A stretch of DNA of 64,000 bases. It comes from Clostridiales bacterium. GTDB lineage: Bacteria > Bacillota > Clostridia > Lachnospirales > Lachnospiraceae. The stretch lies in the NCBI GenBank assembly GCA_021204025.1, contig JAJQAC010000015.1:32472-96471 (forward strand), in the 5' to 3' direction. The translations under genes and the position numbers were made by a program. Positions 41,527-50,179 of this stretch are shown here, piece after piece; the stretch's first letter is position 1, and every line of letters starts with the position of its first letter. A model generated the notes under the pieces. That model was given only the letters and a program-made list of their open reading frames with translations. It ran no database searches and was not told the DNA's origin.

Positions 41527-42135
41527 ATGGGACAAATAAAAGTTGAAAAAGATGTGGCCGGAATCAAGGGGCTGTGTGTAATTGAACCCGCTGTTCATGG
41601 CGATAGTCGTGGCTATTTTATGGAGACGTACAATCAGCATGACATGGAAGAAGCCGGGATTGACATCACATTCGTTCAGGATAATCAGTCGATGTCCATA
41701 AAGGGGGTTCTCCGCGGATTGCATTTCCAGAAGAATTATCCCCAGACGAAGCTCGTTAGGGCGATTAAGGGCACTGTGTTTGATGTCGCAGTCGATTTAC
41801 GCTCCGGTAGCGAGACCTACGGCGAATGGTATGGCATAGAACTGTCGGAGGAGAATAAGAAGCAGTTCCTGATTCCGAGAGGGTTCGCACATGGTTTTCT
41901 TGTACTGTCCGATACAGCAGAATTCTGTTACAAGTGTGATGATTTCTATCACGCAAATGATGAGGGCGGCATGGCTTGGAACGACCCGGAGATTGGAATC
42001 GAATGGCCGAAAGTAAGCGGTGAGTATAAAGGCACAGCCAGTGCTGAAGGATATAGCTTAGACGGAGAGCCTTTGAATCTTAGTGATAAAGACCAGAAGT
42101 GGCTGGGTATTAAGGATACTTTTAAATTCAAATGA
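41527..42135 (+). CDS. rfbC: dTDP-4-dehydrorhamnose 3,5-epimerase
   Basis: A cupin-fold epimerase of 202 residues, the third step of the pathway. DSRGYFMETYNQ, DNQSMSIKGVLRGLHFQ (catalytic His) and PRGFAHGFLVLS are diagnostic. The ATG at 41527 is chosen with GGGAAGAG before it; an upstream in-frame start would lie inside rfbD. Family members vary between 170 and 200 residues, so length fits. Confidence 0.95.
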   Translation: MGQIKVEKDVAGIKGLCVIEPAVHGDSRGYFMETYNQHDMEEAGIDITFVQDNQSMSIKGVLRGLHFQKNYPQTKLVRAIKGTVFDVAVDLRSGSETYGEWYGIELSEENKKQFLIPRGFAHGFLVLSDTAEFCYKCDDFYHANDEGGMAWNDPEIGIEWPKVSGEYKGTASAEGYSLDGEPLNLSDKDQKWLGIKDTFKFK

Positions 42136-42156
42136 TATGAGCAAGCGGGGATAGTT

Positions 42157-43392
42157 ATGGCGCAGGATGTTCAGCACGTCTTTTTGGTGGGCGCGAAGAG
42201 TCTGGGTGCTTATGGTGGATATGAGACTTTCATTAATAAGCTGACTGAGTATCACCAAAACAATGAGAAAATCAAATATCACGTCGCCTGTAAAGCCAAC
42301 GGGGACGGTTGCATGAATCCAAAACAAACAGAGGGAGCAACTATAACCTCAGACCATGAATTTGAGTACCACAATGCTCATTGTTTCCAGATTCATATTC
42401 CAGAGAAATTAGGACCGGCACAGGCAATTTATTACGATGTGGCTACTTTAAAAGAATGTTGCCGGATCATAAAGGAGCAGAAGATACAGCATCCAATAGT
42501 ATACATAATGGCTTGCAGGATTGGACCTTTCATAAAGCACTATTACAATGAAATCCACAGTCTTGGGGGCAAGGTTTATCTGAACCCGGACGGACACGAG
42601 TGGATGCGGGTTAAATGGAGTAAGCCGATACGTAAGTACTGGAAACTGTCTGAGCAGAGAATGATTAAGTACTGTGATTTGGCAATCTGTGATTCCATAA
42701 CCATTGAGAAGTATATACACGAGTGCTACAACGGAAAAGGGATCGGTGGCAGGAATCCCAAAACCACATTCATTGCATATGGGGCGGAGACCAGAAAGAG
42801 CAAGCTGGCGGATGATGATCCAAAATTGCTGGATTGGTATAAAGAAAAGGGATTATCTGCAAAAGGTTATTATCTTGTGGTAGGTAGATTTGTTCCGGAG
42901 AACAATTACGAAACCATGATCCGCGAGTTCATGAAGAGTAAAACGAAGCGTGATTTCGCCCTTATCACGAATGTGAACGATAAATTTCTGCACGAGCTCG
43001 AAGAGCGGCTTCATTTTAGAAGCGACAAGAGAATCAAATTTGTCGGTACAGTCTATGATCAGGAACTCTTGATGAAAATAAGGGAAAATGCTTATGGATA
43101 TTTCCACGGTCATGAAGTTGGCGGAACCAACCCCAGTCTGTTGGAGGCTCTTGGAAGCACAGACTTGAATCTTCTGCTTGATGTGGGGTTCAACAGAGAA
43201 GTGGCAGAGGACGCAGCTTTGTATTGGACGAAAGAAGAGGGAAGCCTGCGCAAGTTGATTGACAAGGCGGATGCTATGGAACAAGGGTGTATTAGAAACC
43301 TTGGTAATAAGGCACAAACTAGAATTAAAGAGCATTATTCATGGGGATTCATTTGTAATAGATATGAAGAGGAGCTATTAAAAAATGAATGA
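42157..43392 (+). CDS. Rhamnosyltransferase-like glycosyltransferase (DUF1972 type)
   Basis: A 411-residue GT-B enzyme. The N-terminal VFLVGAKSLGAYGGYETFIN is the mark of DUF1972 proteins, such as pneumococcal Cps2T, which adds the first rhamnose to the lipid-linked sugar. The C-terminal domain has YLVVGRFVPENNYETMI and GHEVGGTNPSLLEAL, the donor-binding Glu region. It directly follows the dTDP-rhamnose genes, consistent with use of that donor; the acceptor is inferred only. It overlaps the LicD gene by 8 bases. Confidence 0.87.
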   Translation: MAQDVQHVFLVGAKSLGAYGGYETFINKLTEYHQNNEKIKYHVACKANGDGCMNPKQTEGATITSDHEFEYHNAHCFQIHIPEKLGPAQAIYYDVATLKECCRIIKEQKIQHPIVYIMACRIGPFIKHYYNEIHSLGGKVYLNPDGHEWMRVKWSKPIRKYWKLSEQRMIKYCDLAICDSITIEKYIHECYNGKGIGGRNPKTTFIAYGAETRKSKLADDDPKLLDWYKEKGLSAKGYYLVVGRFVPENNYETMIREFMKSKTKRDFALITNVNDKFLHELEERLHFRSDKRIKFVGTVYDQELLMKIRENAYGYFHGHEVGGTNPSLLEALGSTDLNLLLDVGFNREVAEDAALYWTKEEGSLRKLIDKADAMEQGCIRNLGNKAQTRIKEHYSWGFICNRYEEELLKNE

Positions 43393-44230
43393 AAATGAAA
43401 AGACTAACATCGAGAAGCTTCACGATGTGGACTTGGAAATTGTTAAAGCGGTTGTAAAAATATGCGACAAAAACGGGTTAGTTTATTATATGTCTGGGGG
43501 AACATTGCTTGGCGCAGTTCGTCATCATGGATTTATTCCATGGGATGATGATATAGACCTGGCAATGCCTAGAGATGACTACGAAAAGTTTTTGCAGATT
43601 GCACCGACTGAACTTCCGCATAATCTTCAAATAGTTAATTACCGAACAGATCCTTTGTATCAATACTACATTACGCGTGTTCGTGATACAGAAACAAGGG
43701 TTGAAGAAATTCGCATTGAGAACGATTATAGGTATACAAATGCATCCATCGATATTTTTCCTTTAGATGGAACACCTAACAGCTTGCCAATAAGAAAGCT
43801 CTATTTTTTACGGGTAATGACTCATCGGGCCCTTATGTCATTATGTTATAAGGATTCCATTGACAGAAGCCGTAAAAGAGGCAAAATAGAAAAAATATTT
43901 CTATATGTGATGGAACGTCTCCCGATTGAAAGAATTTTTGACCCTTATAAGGAAAAATGTAAGATAGATAAAATCATGCGAAAGCATAGCGTAGAAAAAT
44001 CAAATAATATCGGTTGTTTAATGGGCACGTATAGAACAAATCAGATTGTCCCTAAAAGATACTTTGGAAATGGTAAGATGTATAAGTTTGAAAGTATTAT
44101 GTTGCGTGGCCCTGAGTTATACGACGAATATTTGACGCAGATGTATGGTAATTATATGCAACTGCCACCAAAAGAATCACAAAAGATTCATTTTAAAATT
44201 GTAGAGATTAAGGGCGAAAAAGTCGACTGA
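43385..44230 (+). CDS. LicD family phosphotransferase
   Basis: A 281-residue LicD protein. The motif MSGGTLLGAVRHHG and FIPWDDDIDLAMPRDDYEKF carries the catalytic Asp residues of this nucleotidyltransferase-like family. LicD enzymes move phosphocholine or another phospho-alcohol from a CDP carrier to a glycan. The next gene encodes a cytidylyltransferase, so the pair probably makes and transfers a CDP-activated group (glycerol, ribitol or choline). AGAGG upstream and an 8-base overlap place it in the operon. Confidence 0.9.
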   Translation: MNENEKTNIEKLHDVDLEIVKAVVKICDKNGLVYYMSGGTLLGAVRHHGFIPWDDDIDLAMPRDDYEKFLQIAPTELPHNLQIVNYRTDPLYQYYITRVRDTETRVEEIRIENDYRYTNASIDIFPLDGTPNSLPIRKLYFLRVMTHRALMSLCYKDSIDRSRKRGKIEKIFLYVMERLPIERIFDPYKEKCKIDKIMRKHSVEKSNNIGCLMGTYRTNQIVPKRYFGNGKMYKFESIMLRGPELYDEYLTQMYGNYMQLPPKESQKIHFKIVEIKGEKVD

Positions 44231-44242
44231 GGAGACAGCAAA

Positions 44243-44671
44243 ATGAAAAAATACAAAATAGGTTATACACAAGGGGTATATGATATGTTCCACATAGGGC
44301 ATCTGAACATTCTAAATAATGCAAAAGCCCAGTGTGAGCATTTAGTGGTCGGAGTTAATGCAGATAGTTTAGTTGAAAGCTATAAACATAAAACGCCTGT
44401 AATCAGAGAAGCGGATAGAATGGAGATAGTTCGAAACATTAAGGCTGTAGATTCCGTCGTACTCGCTACTACATTGGATAAAAAGGCACAACATGAGAAA
44501 ATTGGATTTGATGCGATATTTATAGGTAGTGACTGGAAGGGAACCCCGCGTTGGGAATCAACCGTGGAGGAAATGAAGGAGTTGGGAGTTGATGTTGTGT
44601 TCTTGCCTCACACGGACGGTGTTACTTCAACCATACTGCGCACTATTGAAAAAGATAAAGTGAGTGATTAG
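44243..44671 (+). CDS. Glycerol-3-phosphate/choline-phosphate cytidylyltransferase-like enzyme
   Basis: A 142-residue nucleotidyltransferase. GVYDMFHIGHLNIL has the HxGH catalytic motif, and the C-terminal TDGVTSTILRTI takes the place of the RTxGxSTT signature. It is close to TagD, which makes CDP-glycerol, in length and sequence. In this context it would supply CDP-glycerol or a similar donor for the LicD transferase. It lies 12 bases after licD with GGAGAC upstream. Confidence 0.87.
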   Translation: MKKYKIGYTQGVYDMFHIGHLNILNNAKAQCEHLVVGVNADSLVESYKHKTPVIREADRMEIVRNIKAVDSVVLATTLDKKAQHEKIGFDAIFIGSDWKGTPRWESTVEEMKELGVDVVFLPHTDGVTSTILRTIEKDKVSD

Positions 44672-44673
44672 AG

Positions 44674-45195
44674 ATGGAAGTCAAAAGGTTTCGACAGATT
44701 TGGGATAAATATTTTGAATATGATAGGATTGCAGAACGTAAGATTATGAAGTCTATTCGCTTGTGGCATGGTAATAATATCATATCAAAAACGAGGGCAA
44801 TGTTACTGTATAACAAAATCCGTAAAACGTATAGCTGTAGTATTAACCCTCGTATTACAATCGGCCAAAATTTATATATTTCTCATGCGCAAGATATTGT
44901 TATAGGACAAACATCTGAAATTGGTGATAATTGCAGGATTTATCCCGGCGCAAAGCTTGTTGCGAGAGTAGAAGGCGATTTGGAATTGGCAATGATCGGG
45001 AAAAGAAGACATCCTAAAATTGGAGATAATTGTCTTCTCGGCGCTGACTGTATTATAATTGGTCCAGTAGATGTCGGAGATAATGTGACGATTGCAGCTG
45101 GTGCGATTGTTACAAAGAATGTACCTAATAATACAACCGTGATAGGAACTAACACTTTCCTTAGCAAAAACCATCGGGGGGGGGGTAAATCATAA
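44674..45195 (+). CDS. Hexapeptide-repeat acyltransferase (serine acetyltransferase-like)
   Basis: A 173-residue left-handed beta-helix protein. Repeats include ISHAQDIVIGQTSEIGDNCR, KIGDNCLLGADCIIIG and VDVGDNVTIAAGAIVTKNV. It resembles serine O-acetyltransferases used in capsule clusters to acetylate sugars. The 3' end contains ten G residues (45176-45185). The present length gives an end of HRGGGKS; one G more would stop after the Gly run, and one fewer would extend the frame about twenty codons. Confidence 0.85.
   Translation: MEVKRFRQIWDKYFEYDRIAERKIMKSIRLWHGNNIISKTRAMLLYNKIRKTYSCSINPRITIGQNLYISHAQDIVIGQTSEIGDNCRIYPGAKLVARVEGDLELAMIGKRRHPKIGDNCLLGADCIIIGPVDVGDNVTIAAGAIVTKNVPNNTTVIGTNTFLSKNHRGGGKS
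45176..45185 (+). repeat. Poly-G tract at the end of the acetyltransferase gene
   Basis: Ten consecutive G residues followed by TAAATCATAA. It is the longest homopolymer of G in the window and lies inside coding sequence, where slippage changes the C-terminus. Confidence 0.85.
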
Positions 45196-45252
45196 TAATT
45201 TAAATGGGCGGCAATCCCTTTGTCAAATTGATAATGCGGGGGTGGCTGCCTA

Positions 45253-46251
45253 ATGAAAAAGTATATTTTTATTGTACAAGATAGCCACTTGAAATTAGGT
45301 TTGTTTGAGGATTTGAAACAAGTAGAGAATGTAGAGATATGTAAAATATCGGAAAGGGAAATAAATAACCCTGCATTACGATTGCTCAAGCGGATACATT
45401 GTAGTTGGACCATTAACAAGCACCTTAAATTACCATTCAGAAGACTTTGGTATAACAAAGTTAAAATAAATATTGAAGAAGACTGTGAGAATTTTATAGT
45501 TGTTGTCGATATAGGACTCAAGGCGTTAAGTACAAAAATGCTAAAAAATATTTTCTCAATGAGTAATGTTAATAGTACACTAATGTTTATTAATTCGTAT
45601 GACGCGGCATCAATTGGAATGCTTGAAATAAAAGATAAAGTTCACAAAATTCATTGGGACAAGATAATGACGTTTGACCCACATGATGCAAAGAAATACG
45701 GATGGATGTATATGGGGACTTGTTACTACTCTATGCATTCAAAAAATGAAATTCAATCTAAGTATCCATCGACAACAGCTTCTGAAGCCTATTTCATTGG
45801 AGGAATTAAAGGCAACAGAGAAAGGTTGATACTTGAAGTTTTTGAATGGCTCAAAAGCAATGGCGTGAATGTATGCTTTAACTTGATGGTTTCAGGAAAA
45901 AAAAGATTTGAAACGAAGAAATTTGAAGGAGTGATTAACTATTACGGTGGGCGCGATTGGATTCCATATGAGCAAGTATTGGCCTCTGTATTAAATACGA
46001 ATGTGATTATTGAAGTGTTACAGGAAAATCAAGAAGGCCCATCACTCAGGTATTACGAGGCAGTATGCTACAATAAGAAACTACTTAGCAATAATAGGAA
46101 TTTATCTGATCTACCATTTTATGATCCAAGGTACATGAAATATTTTGATAAGTATGAGGATATTGATATCGAATGGGTTAAAAGCAGGGAGAAAATTAAT
46201 TATAGTTACGATGGAAGTTTCTCCCCGTCTAATTTAATTAAGCTACTTTGA
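45253..46251 (+). CDS. Putative glycosyltransferase of the polysaccharide locus
   Basis: A 332-residue protein with no family recognised with certainty. The N-terminal KKYIFIVQDSHLKLGLFEDL and C-terminal VIIEVLQENQEGPSLRYYEA then YNKKLLSNNRNL look like a GT-B-type fold, in which the Glu-x-Gly-Pro-Ser-x-Arg stretch corresponds to the donor site of LPS and capsule transferases. It is AT-rich. Position between sugar-modifying and capsule-synthesis genes supports the assignment. It overlaps the ribosome site of the next gene. Confidence 0.62.
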   Translation: MKKYIFIVQDSHLKLGLFEDLKQVENVEICKISEREINNPALRLLKRIHCSWTINKHLKLPFRRLWYNKVKINIEEDCENFIVVVDIGLKALSTKMLKNIFSMSNVNSTLMFINSYDAASIGMLEIKDKVHKIHWDKIMTFDPHDAKKYGWMYMGTCYYSMHSKNEIQSKYPSTTASEAYFIGGIKGNRERLILEVFEWLKSNGVNVCFNLMVSGKKRFETKKFEGVINYYGGRDWIPYEQVLASVLNTNVIIEVLQENQEGPSLRYYEAVCYNKKLLSNNRNLSDLPFYDPRYMKYFDKYEDIDIEWVKSREKINYSYDGSFSPSNLIKLL

Positions 46252-46262
46252 TAGGTGATTGC

Positions 46263-47228
46263 ATGAAAGAAATTAGCAAGGACTTCAAAAAGGTTGGAGG
46301 ACTTCAGAAAATCAAGGATTTCGCAAGAGAAGGAGTTCTGGGTACTGTTTGTGGGGAAATGCTATTACTCGGAACATCTCACAAGGCATTGGAAATTGCA
46401 AATCTCAGTGCACAACTGAAAATTTATAAAAAACTAGAGAAGAGATACGGATATCTCATTGATAAATGCGAAGTAAAAGAAAAAGGTAAGGTTAATAGAA
46501 CAGTCTGGATTAGTTGGTTACAAGGTATTGAGAATGCGCCTGACCTTGTAAAGAAATGCTATGATTCTGTGGTTAAAAATTTTGAAGGATGGAATATAGT
46601 TGTTGTTACACTTGAAAACTTGGATCAATATACTGATTTCCCTAAATATATATTGGACAAGTTTAATTCTGGTGTCATAACTAAAACTCACTTTTCAGAT
46701 CTCTTGCGAATAGAACTTTTAACTAGGCATGGTGGACTGTGGTTAGATGCTACTGTGTTTTGCACAGGAACACTTCCTGAATATATTGAAAAGACTGATT
46801 TGTTCTTTTATCAGGTATTAAAACCTGGCTATACAGGACACATTAACCGTGTATCCAGTTGGGTTATATGGTCATTGTCTGGTAATGGAGTTTTATGCGA
46901 GACTAAAAAATTACTGTGGACATATTGGGAAAAAGAAAATCGATTGTATGACTATTTCCTACTACATTATTTTATGACCATGATATTAAACAAAAACAAC
47001 GATGAATTACAAAAGATTATTCCTGTGAGCAATGAAGCTCCACATGTTTTATTGCTCCGCTTATTTGAACCATATAATGAAAAGGTATGGGAGGGTGTAA
47101 AGGAGCAAACGCCGTTCCATAAGTTGTCTTATAAGTACGAAAAGGAAATGACGAATATGCAAGGAACATATTATTCAAAAATAATCATGGGGGGGGGTAA
47201 ACACACCCCCGCTAATTATAATTGTTAA
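46263..47228 (+). CDS. Capsular polysaccharide synthesis glycosyltransferase (GT32-like), copy 1
   Basis: A protein of about 321 residues of the Caps_synth/GT32 type: KTHFSDLLRIELLTRHGGLWLDATVF (shown as HFSDLLRIELL and HGGLWLDATVF), where the D-x-D-like LDATV binds the metal-nucleotide sugar. The N-terminal FKKVGGLQKIKDFAREGVLG is shared with the next gene, so the two are tandem paralogs. The ATG at 46263 has AGGTGAT upstream. The 3' end carries nine G residues (47189-47197), giving an unusual tail after IIMGGG. The paralog ends at that point, so the tail is probably a slippage product. Confidence 0.85.
   Translation: MKEISKDFKKVGGLQKIKDFAREGVLGTVCGEMLLLGTSHKALEIANLSAQLKIYKKLEKRYGYLIDKCEVKEKGKVNRTVWISWLQGIENAPDLVKKCYDSVVKNFEGWNIVVVTLENLDQYTDFPKYILDKFNSGVITKTHFSDLLRIELLTRHGGLWLDATVFCTGTLPEYIEKTDLFFYQVLKPGYTGHINRVSSWVIWSLSGNGVLCETKKLLWTYWEKENRLYDYFLLHYFMTMILNKNNDELQKIIPVSNEAPHVLLLRLFEPYNEKVWEGVKEQTPFHKLSYKYEKEMTNMQGTYYSKIIMGGGKHTPANYNC
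47189..47197 (+). repeat. Poly-G tract at the end of capsule transferase copy 1
   Basis: Nine consecutive G residues within ATCATGGGGGGGGGTAAAC, near the stop codon. One more G would end the protein after the Gly run, close to where the paralog ends. Confidence 0.85.
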
Positions 47229-47264
47229 TTGTTCTTACTGGTCACCTTATATGGAGGTGGCCGC

Positions 47265-48218
47265 ATGAAAAGGTTTATTACTACTTTCAAGAAGGTTGGA
47301 GGCAAAGAGATTCTAAAGCAATATAGTAGAGGACATGTACTACTGTATGCTCTGTTCATGAGCATAATGCTTGGTTTCGATCAGAAATCTCTAGAAATTT
47401 TGCGCCTGGCAGTAAAAAACAAACTTCTAAAAAGGTCTCGAAAAAGGGCTCGAATTTTTGTTGAAAGTAAGAAAGAAGACATACTGCTTTTTGAACATAG
47501 AAGTGATGATAATGAAGAAAAAAAGGTGTGGATTTGCTGGCTTCAAGGTTTTGAGGCCGCGCCTAAGATTGTGAAAGAGTGTATATCTTCGGTACAAAGA
47601 CATATTAATGATCGACCAATAGTTATTGTGACAGAGAATAATTATAGAAACTACGTAACGTTTCCAGCAGCAATTCAAAATAAGATTGACAAAGGTATAA
47701 TTTCAAGAACGCATATGTCGGATCTTCTCAGGCTAGAACTTCTGACCAGGTACGGTGGGACTTGGATTGATGCAACAGTGTATATCACGGGGAAATGTCC
47801 AAATTATATGTTAGACTCTGACCTTTTTTTCTTTCAGAATTTGAAGCCAGGAGGAAGCGGACATCCTACAATTATGTCTAATTGGTTCATATCGGCAAAT
47901 TCAGGCAATCACGTGTTGAAATTAACGCTTGAGATGCTATATAAATATTGGAAAGAGCATAATACACTGATCGACTATTTCATTTTTCATGATTTTATGC
48001 AAATTGCTTTGGAAGCGTATCCTGATGAATGGAATGATGTAATTCCGTTTTCTAGTGCCACGCCTCATATTTTGATACACAAATTATTTGATACCTACGA
48101 TGAGAATGTGTGGAATGCAGTAATGGAGCAGACACCTGTTCACAAATTGACTTATAAGTTCAGTGATGAACAAGCAGAGAAAGATGGAACGTATTATAAA
48201 GTTTTATTCGGGAAATAG
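47265..48218 (+). CDS. Capsular polysaccharide synthesis glycosyltransferase (GT32-like), copy 2
   Basis: A protein of about 317 residues, homologous to the preceding gene from FKKVGGKEILKQYSRGHVLL through ISRTHMSDLLRLELLTRYGG and TWIDATVYITGKCPN. The Asp of IDATV is the metal-binding residue. It ends TYYKVLFGK, without the extended tail of copy 1. GGAGGT lies 6 bases before the ATG at 47265. The paralogs probably add different sugars or use different acceptors. Confidence 0.86.
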   Translation: MKRFITTFKKVGGKEILKQYSRGHVLLYALFMSIMLGFDQKSLEILRLAVKNKLLKRSRKRARIFVESKKEDILLFEHRSDDNEEKKVWICWLQGFEAAPKIVKECISSVQRHINDRPIVIVTENNYRNYVTFPAAIQNKIDKGIISRTHMSDLLRLELLTRYGGTWIDATVYITGKCPNYMLDSDLFFFQNLKPGGSGHPTIMSNWFISANSGNHVLKLTLEMLYKYWKEHNTLIDYFIFHDFMQIALEAYPDEWNDVIPFSSATPHILIHKLFDTYDENVWNAVMEQTPVHKLTYKFSDEQAEKDGTYYKVLFGK

Positions 48219-48253
48219 CATTTTAAATACCCGGAAAGATTGGAGAGTTGCGC

Positions 48254-49483
48254 ATGAAAAGCTATAGGATAGAGGCGAAAACAGCATTATTTGTAATAAT
48301 ACTGATCGTATTATTTTTCCAGAATAGTTTGCTGTCTGTATCAACTCTCTTTAGTTATGTGGATGAACTTGTTGCTGTGATTGCTATATTATATTTTATA
48401 TCCGGCACGGTTCGAGCAGATAAATTTACTCTCGCTGTGATTGCTTTCCTTATAATGTTATGGGGATTGTTCTGTAATATGCATTTTGGGATACAGGAGA
48501 GTATGATTGCGATTGTAGAGGATGTAATTAGCAATTTCAAGTTTCTTTTTGTGTATCTCGGTTTGTCAAAATACATGAGCGAAAGAGGATGCGATACAAG
48601 TAAGATATTGAAAGGTGTATTTACAGTAGTGAAACCGTACCTGCTTATTTTGGTGTTCTTTGCCGCCTTAAATTTGGTCACGGATATTGGCATGGATGCC
48701 GGTACGAGATACGGATTCCGGATGTTTTCGTTTGTATATGGGACACCGGGGCACTTGATAAATCAAATGACATATGCGATTGTATTGTTATCAGCAGAAG
48801 AAGAGCATTTTGAAAAGAAGAATTTCATATGGGAGGTCTTATCTGGCTTAGTTATGGTATCGACATTAAAAACACGTGCTTTCCTGCTGATTGTTATATA
48901 CCTTGCGCTTGTTTATTTCTTCAAGATCAGAAATAGAAGAAGACTAGGTCTTGAAATTGGCATTGTGGGATTGCTTGTGGCGTTATTAGGCTATTCTCAG
49001 TTTGAACATTATTTTGCAACGGATGGCGCTCCAAGACAAATGTTTGTAGCGGGTGCTGTTAAACTTGTACGGGAGTATTTCCCGTTTGGAACTGGATTTG
49101 CAACTTATGGTTCTGATGCTGCTGGGACATATTATTCGCCATTATATAATTATCTTGGATTCAGCTCCAGGTGGGGCATGACAACAACAAACTCACAGTT
49201 TCTGAATGATAATTATCTTCCTATGGTGTTCGCACAATTTGGTTTGATATTTGCTGTTATCTTTCTTATTCTCATTGCAATGTATGTGAGAAATATATTG
49301 AGGGATGATAAGCAATTTGATACCCCTGGGTGTAAGATAATGACATATGCTTTTATACTTGACGTTCTTTTGAGCAGCATTCAGTCATCTTATCTTGCGC
49401 ATTATTCGGTTGTTACACTCTCAGTTATGTTTTTCATTTTTTTCTATCCGAATAGACACAATACAATCAACTATTTGGATTAG
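48254..49483 (+). CDS. Wzy-like O-antigen/capsule polymerase
   Basis: A protein of about 409 residues with ten or so hydrophobic segments and a large extracytoplasmic loop near 280-330 (YFPFGTGFATYGSDAAGTYY), the layout of Wzy polymerases. Sequence similarity in this group is low, so the call rests on topology and position among capsule genes. The ATG at 48254 follows GGAGAG; the TTG just upstream is an unlikely start. Confidence 0.75.
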   Translation: MKSYRIEAKTALFVIILIVLFFQNSLLSVSTLFSYVDELVAVIAILYFISGTVRADKFTLAVIAFLIMLWGLFCNMHFGIQESMIAIVEDVISNFKFLFVYLGLSKYMSERGCDTSKILKGVFTVVKPYLLILVFFAALNLVTDIGMDAGTRYGFRMFSFVYGTPGHLINQMTYAIVLLSAEEEHFEKKNFIWEVLSGLVMVSTLKTRAFLLIVIYLALVYFFKIRNRRRLGLEIGIVGLLVALLGYSQFEHYFATDGAPRQMFVAGAVKLVREYFPFGTGFATYGSDAAGTYYSPLYNYLGFSSRWGMTTTNSQFLNDNYLPMVFAQFGLIFAVIFLILIAMYVRNILRDDKQFDTPGCKIMTYAFILDVLLSSIQSSYLAHYSVVTLSVMFFIFFYPNRHNTINYLD

Positions 49484-49498
49484 GTGAGGAAGTGCATT

Positions 49499-50167
49499 AT
49501 GGTTATTGAGTTGCTGGGAATTCCGGGCAGCGGAAAGACATTTTTGAGTTCTGAATTAGAATGTCAACTTTCTAAGGAGAGAAAAAAATGCTGCAATCTG
49601 ATAGAGCGTAGCCGGAATGATTTTCGATATAAAGTGCTTTTTAGGCTGTACAAAGGATATGTCCGCATAAATCCCACATATAAGAATATCAAAAAAACAC
49701 TATGTGATTGCGTAAAGAATTATGCAGATATGAATGCAAAGTATAATACATGTAAAATAGATACTTATTTGAATGCAATTGTACTTGACACGTTTTTGTA
49801 CCGTTCCTACGGAAAAAAGCGGGGACTTTATGTCTTAGACGAAGGCATTGCACAACAGTGCGCAAATATAATCACGAATTTTTCCGTAAAGCCTGATGTA
49901 ATTTCATCAATTTTCGAGTCACTGAATTTCAATCCTACTGTAGTTTATCTAGAATGTGGGGTCGAAATCTCTTACTCATCAATCAAGGAAAGAAACAGGC
50001 ACGTGTGTTATATTGACGAATTGGATGGTGAGCAACTTGAGGAGTTTTTATCCAGTTATAAGAATGCATGCGATCAGGTAGGACAGAGGATTTCAAAAAT
50101 GACTTTAAATAGAAACGAAGATGTTTCTCACAATGTGAATGCTATACGGAATTATCTAAAAGTATGA
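49499..50167 (+). CDS. P-loop nucleoside/sugar kinase-like protein
   Basis: A protein of about 222 residues. MVIELLGIPGSGKTFLSSEL has a clear Walker A (GIPGSGKT), and YVLDEGIAQQCANII is a Walker-B-like DE. ERNR and RISKM may form a lid. It resembles thymidylate-kinase-type or carbohydrate-kinase-type P-loop proteins seen in capsule clusters. No substrate can be named. The ATG at 49499 is preceded by GAGGAAG. Confidence 0.7.
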   Translation: MVIELLGIPGSGKTFLSSELECQLSKERKKCCNLIERSRNDFRYKVLFRLYKGYVRINPTYKNIKKTLCDCVKNYADMNAKYNTCKIDTYLNAIVLDTFLYRSYGKKRGLYVLDEGIAQQCANIITNFSVKPDVISSIFESLNFNPTVVYLECGVEISYSSIKERNRHVCYIDELDGEQLEEFLSSYKNACDQVGQRISKMTLNRNEDVSHNVNAIRNYLKV

Positions 50168-50179
50168 CAGGAGGTTTAT

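Noticed and set aside
44872..45521. Minus-strand frames over the acetyltransferase
   Set aside because: They overlap a hexapeptide-repeat gene with clear motif periodicity and have no ribosome sites.
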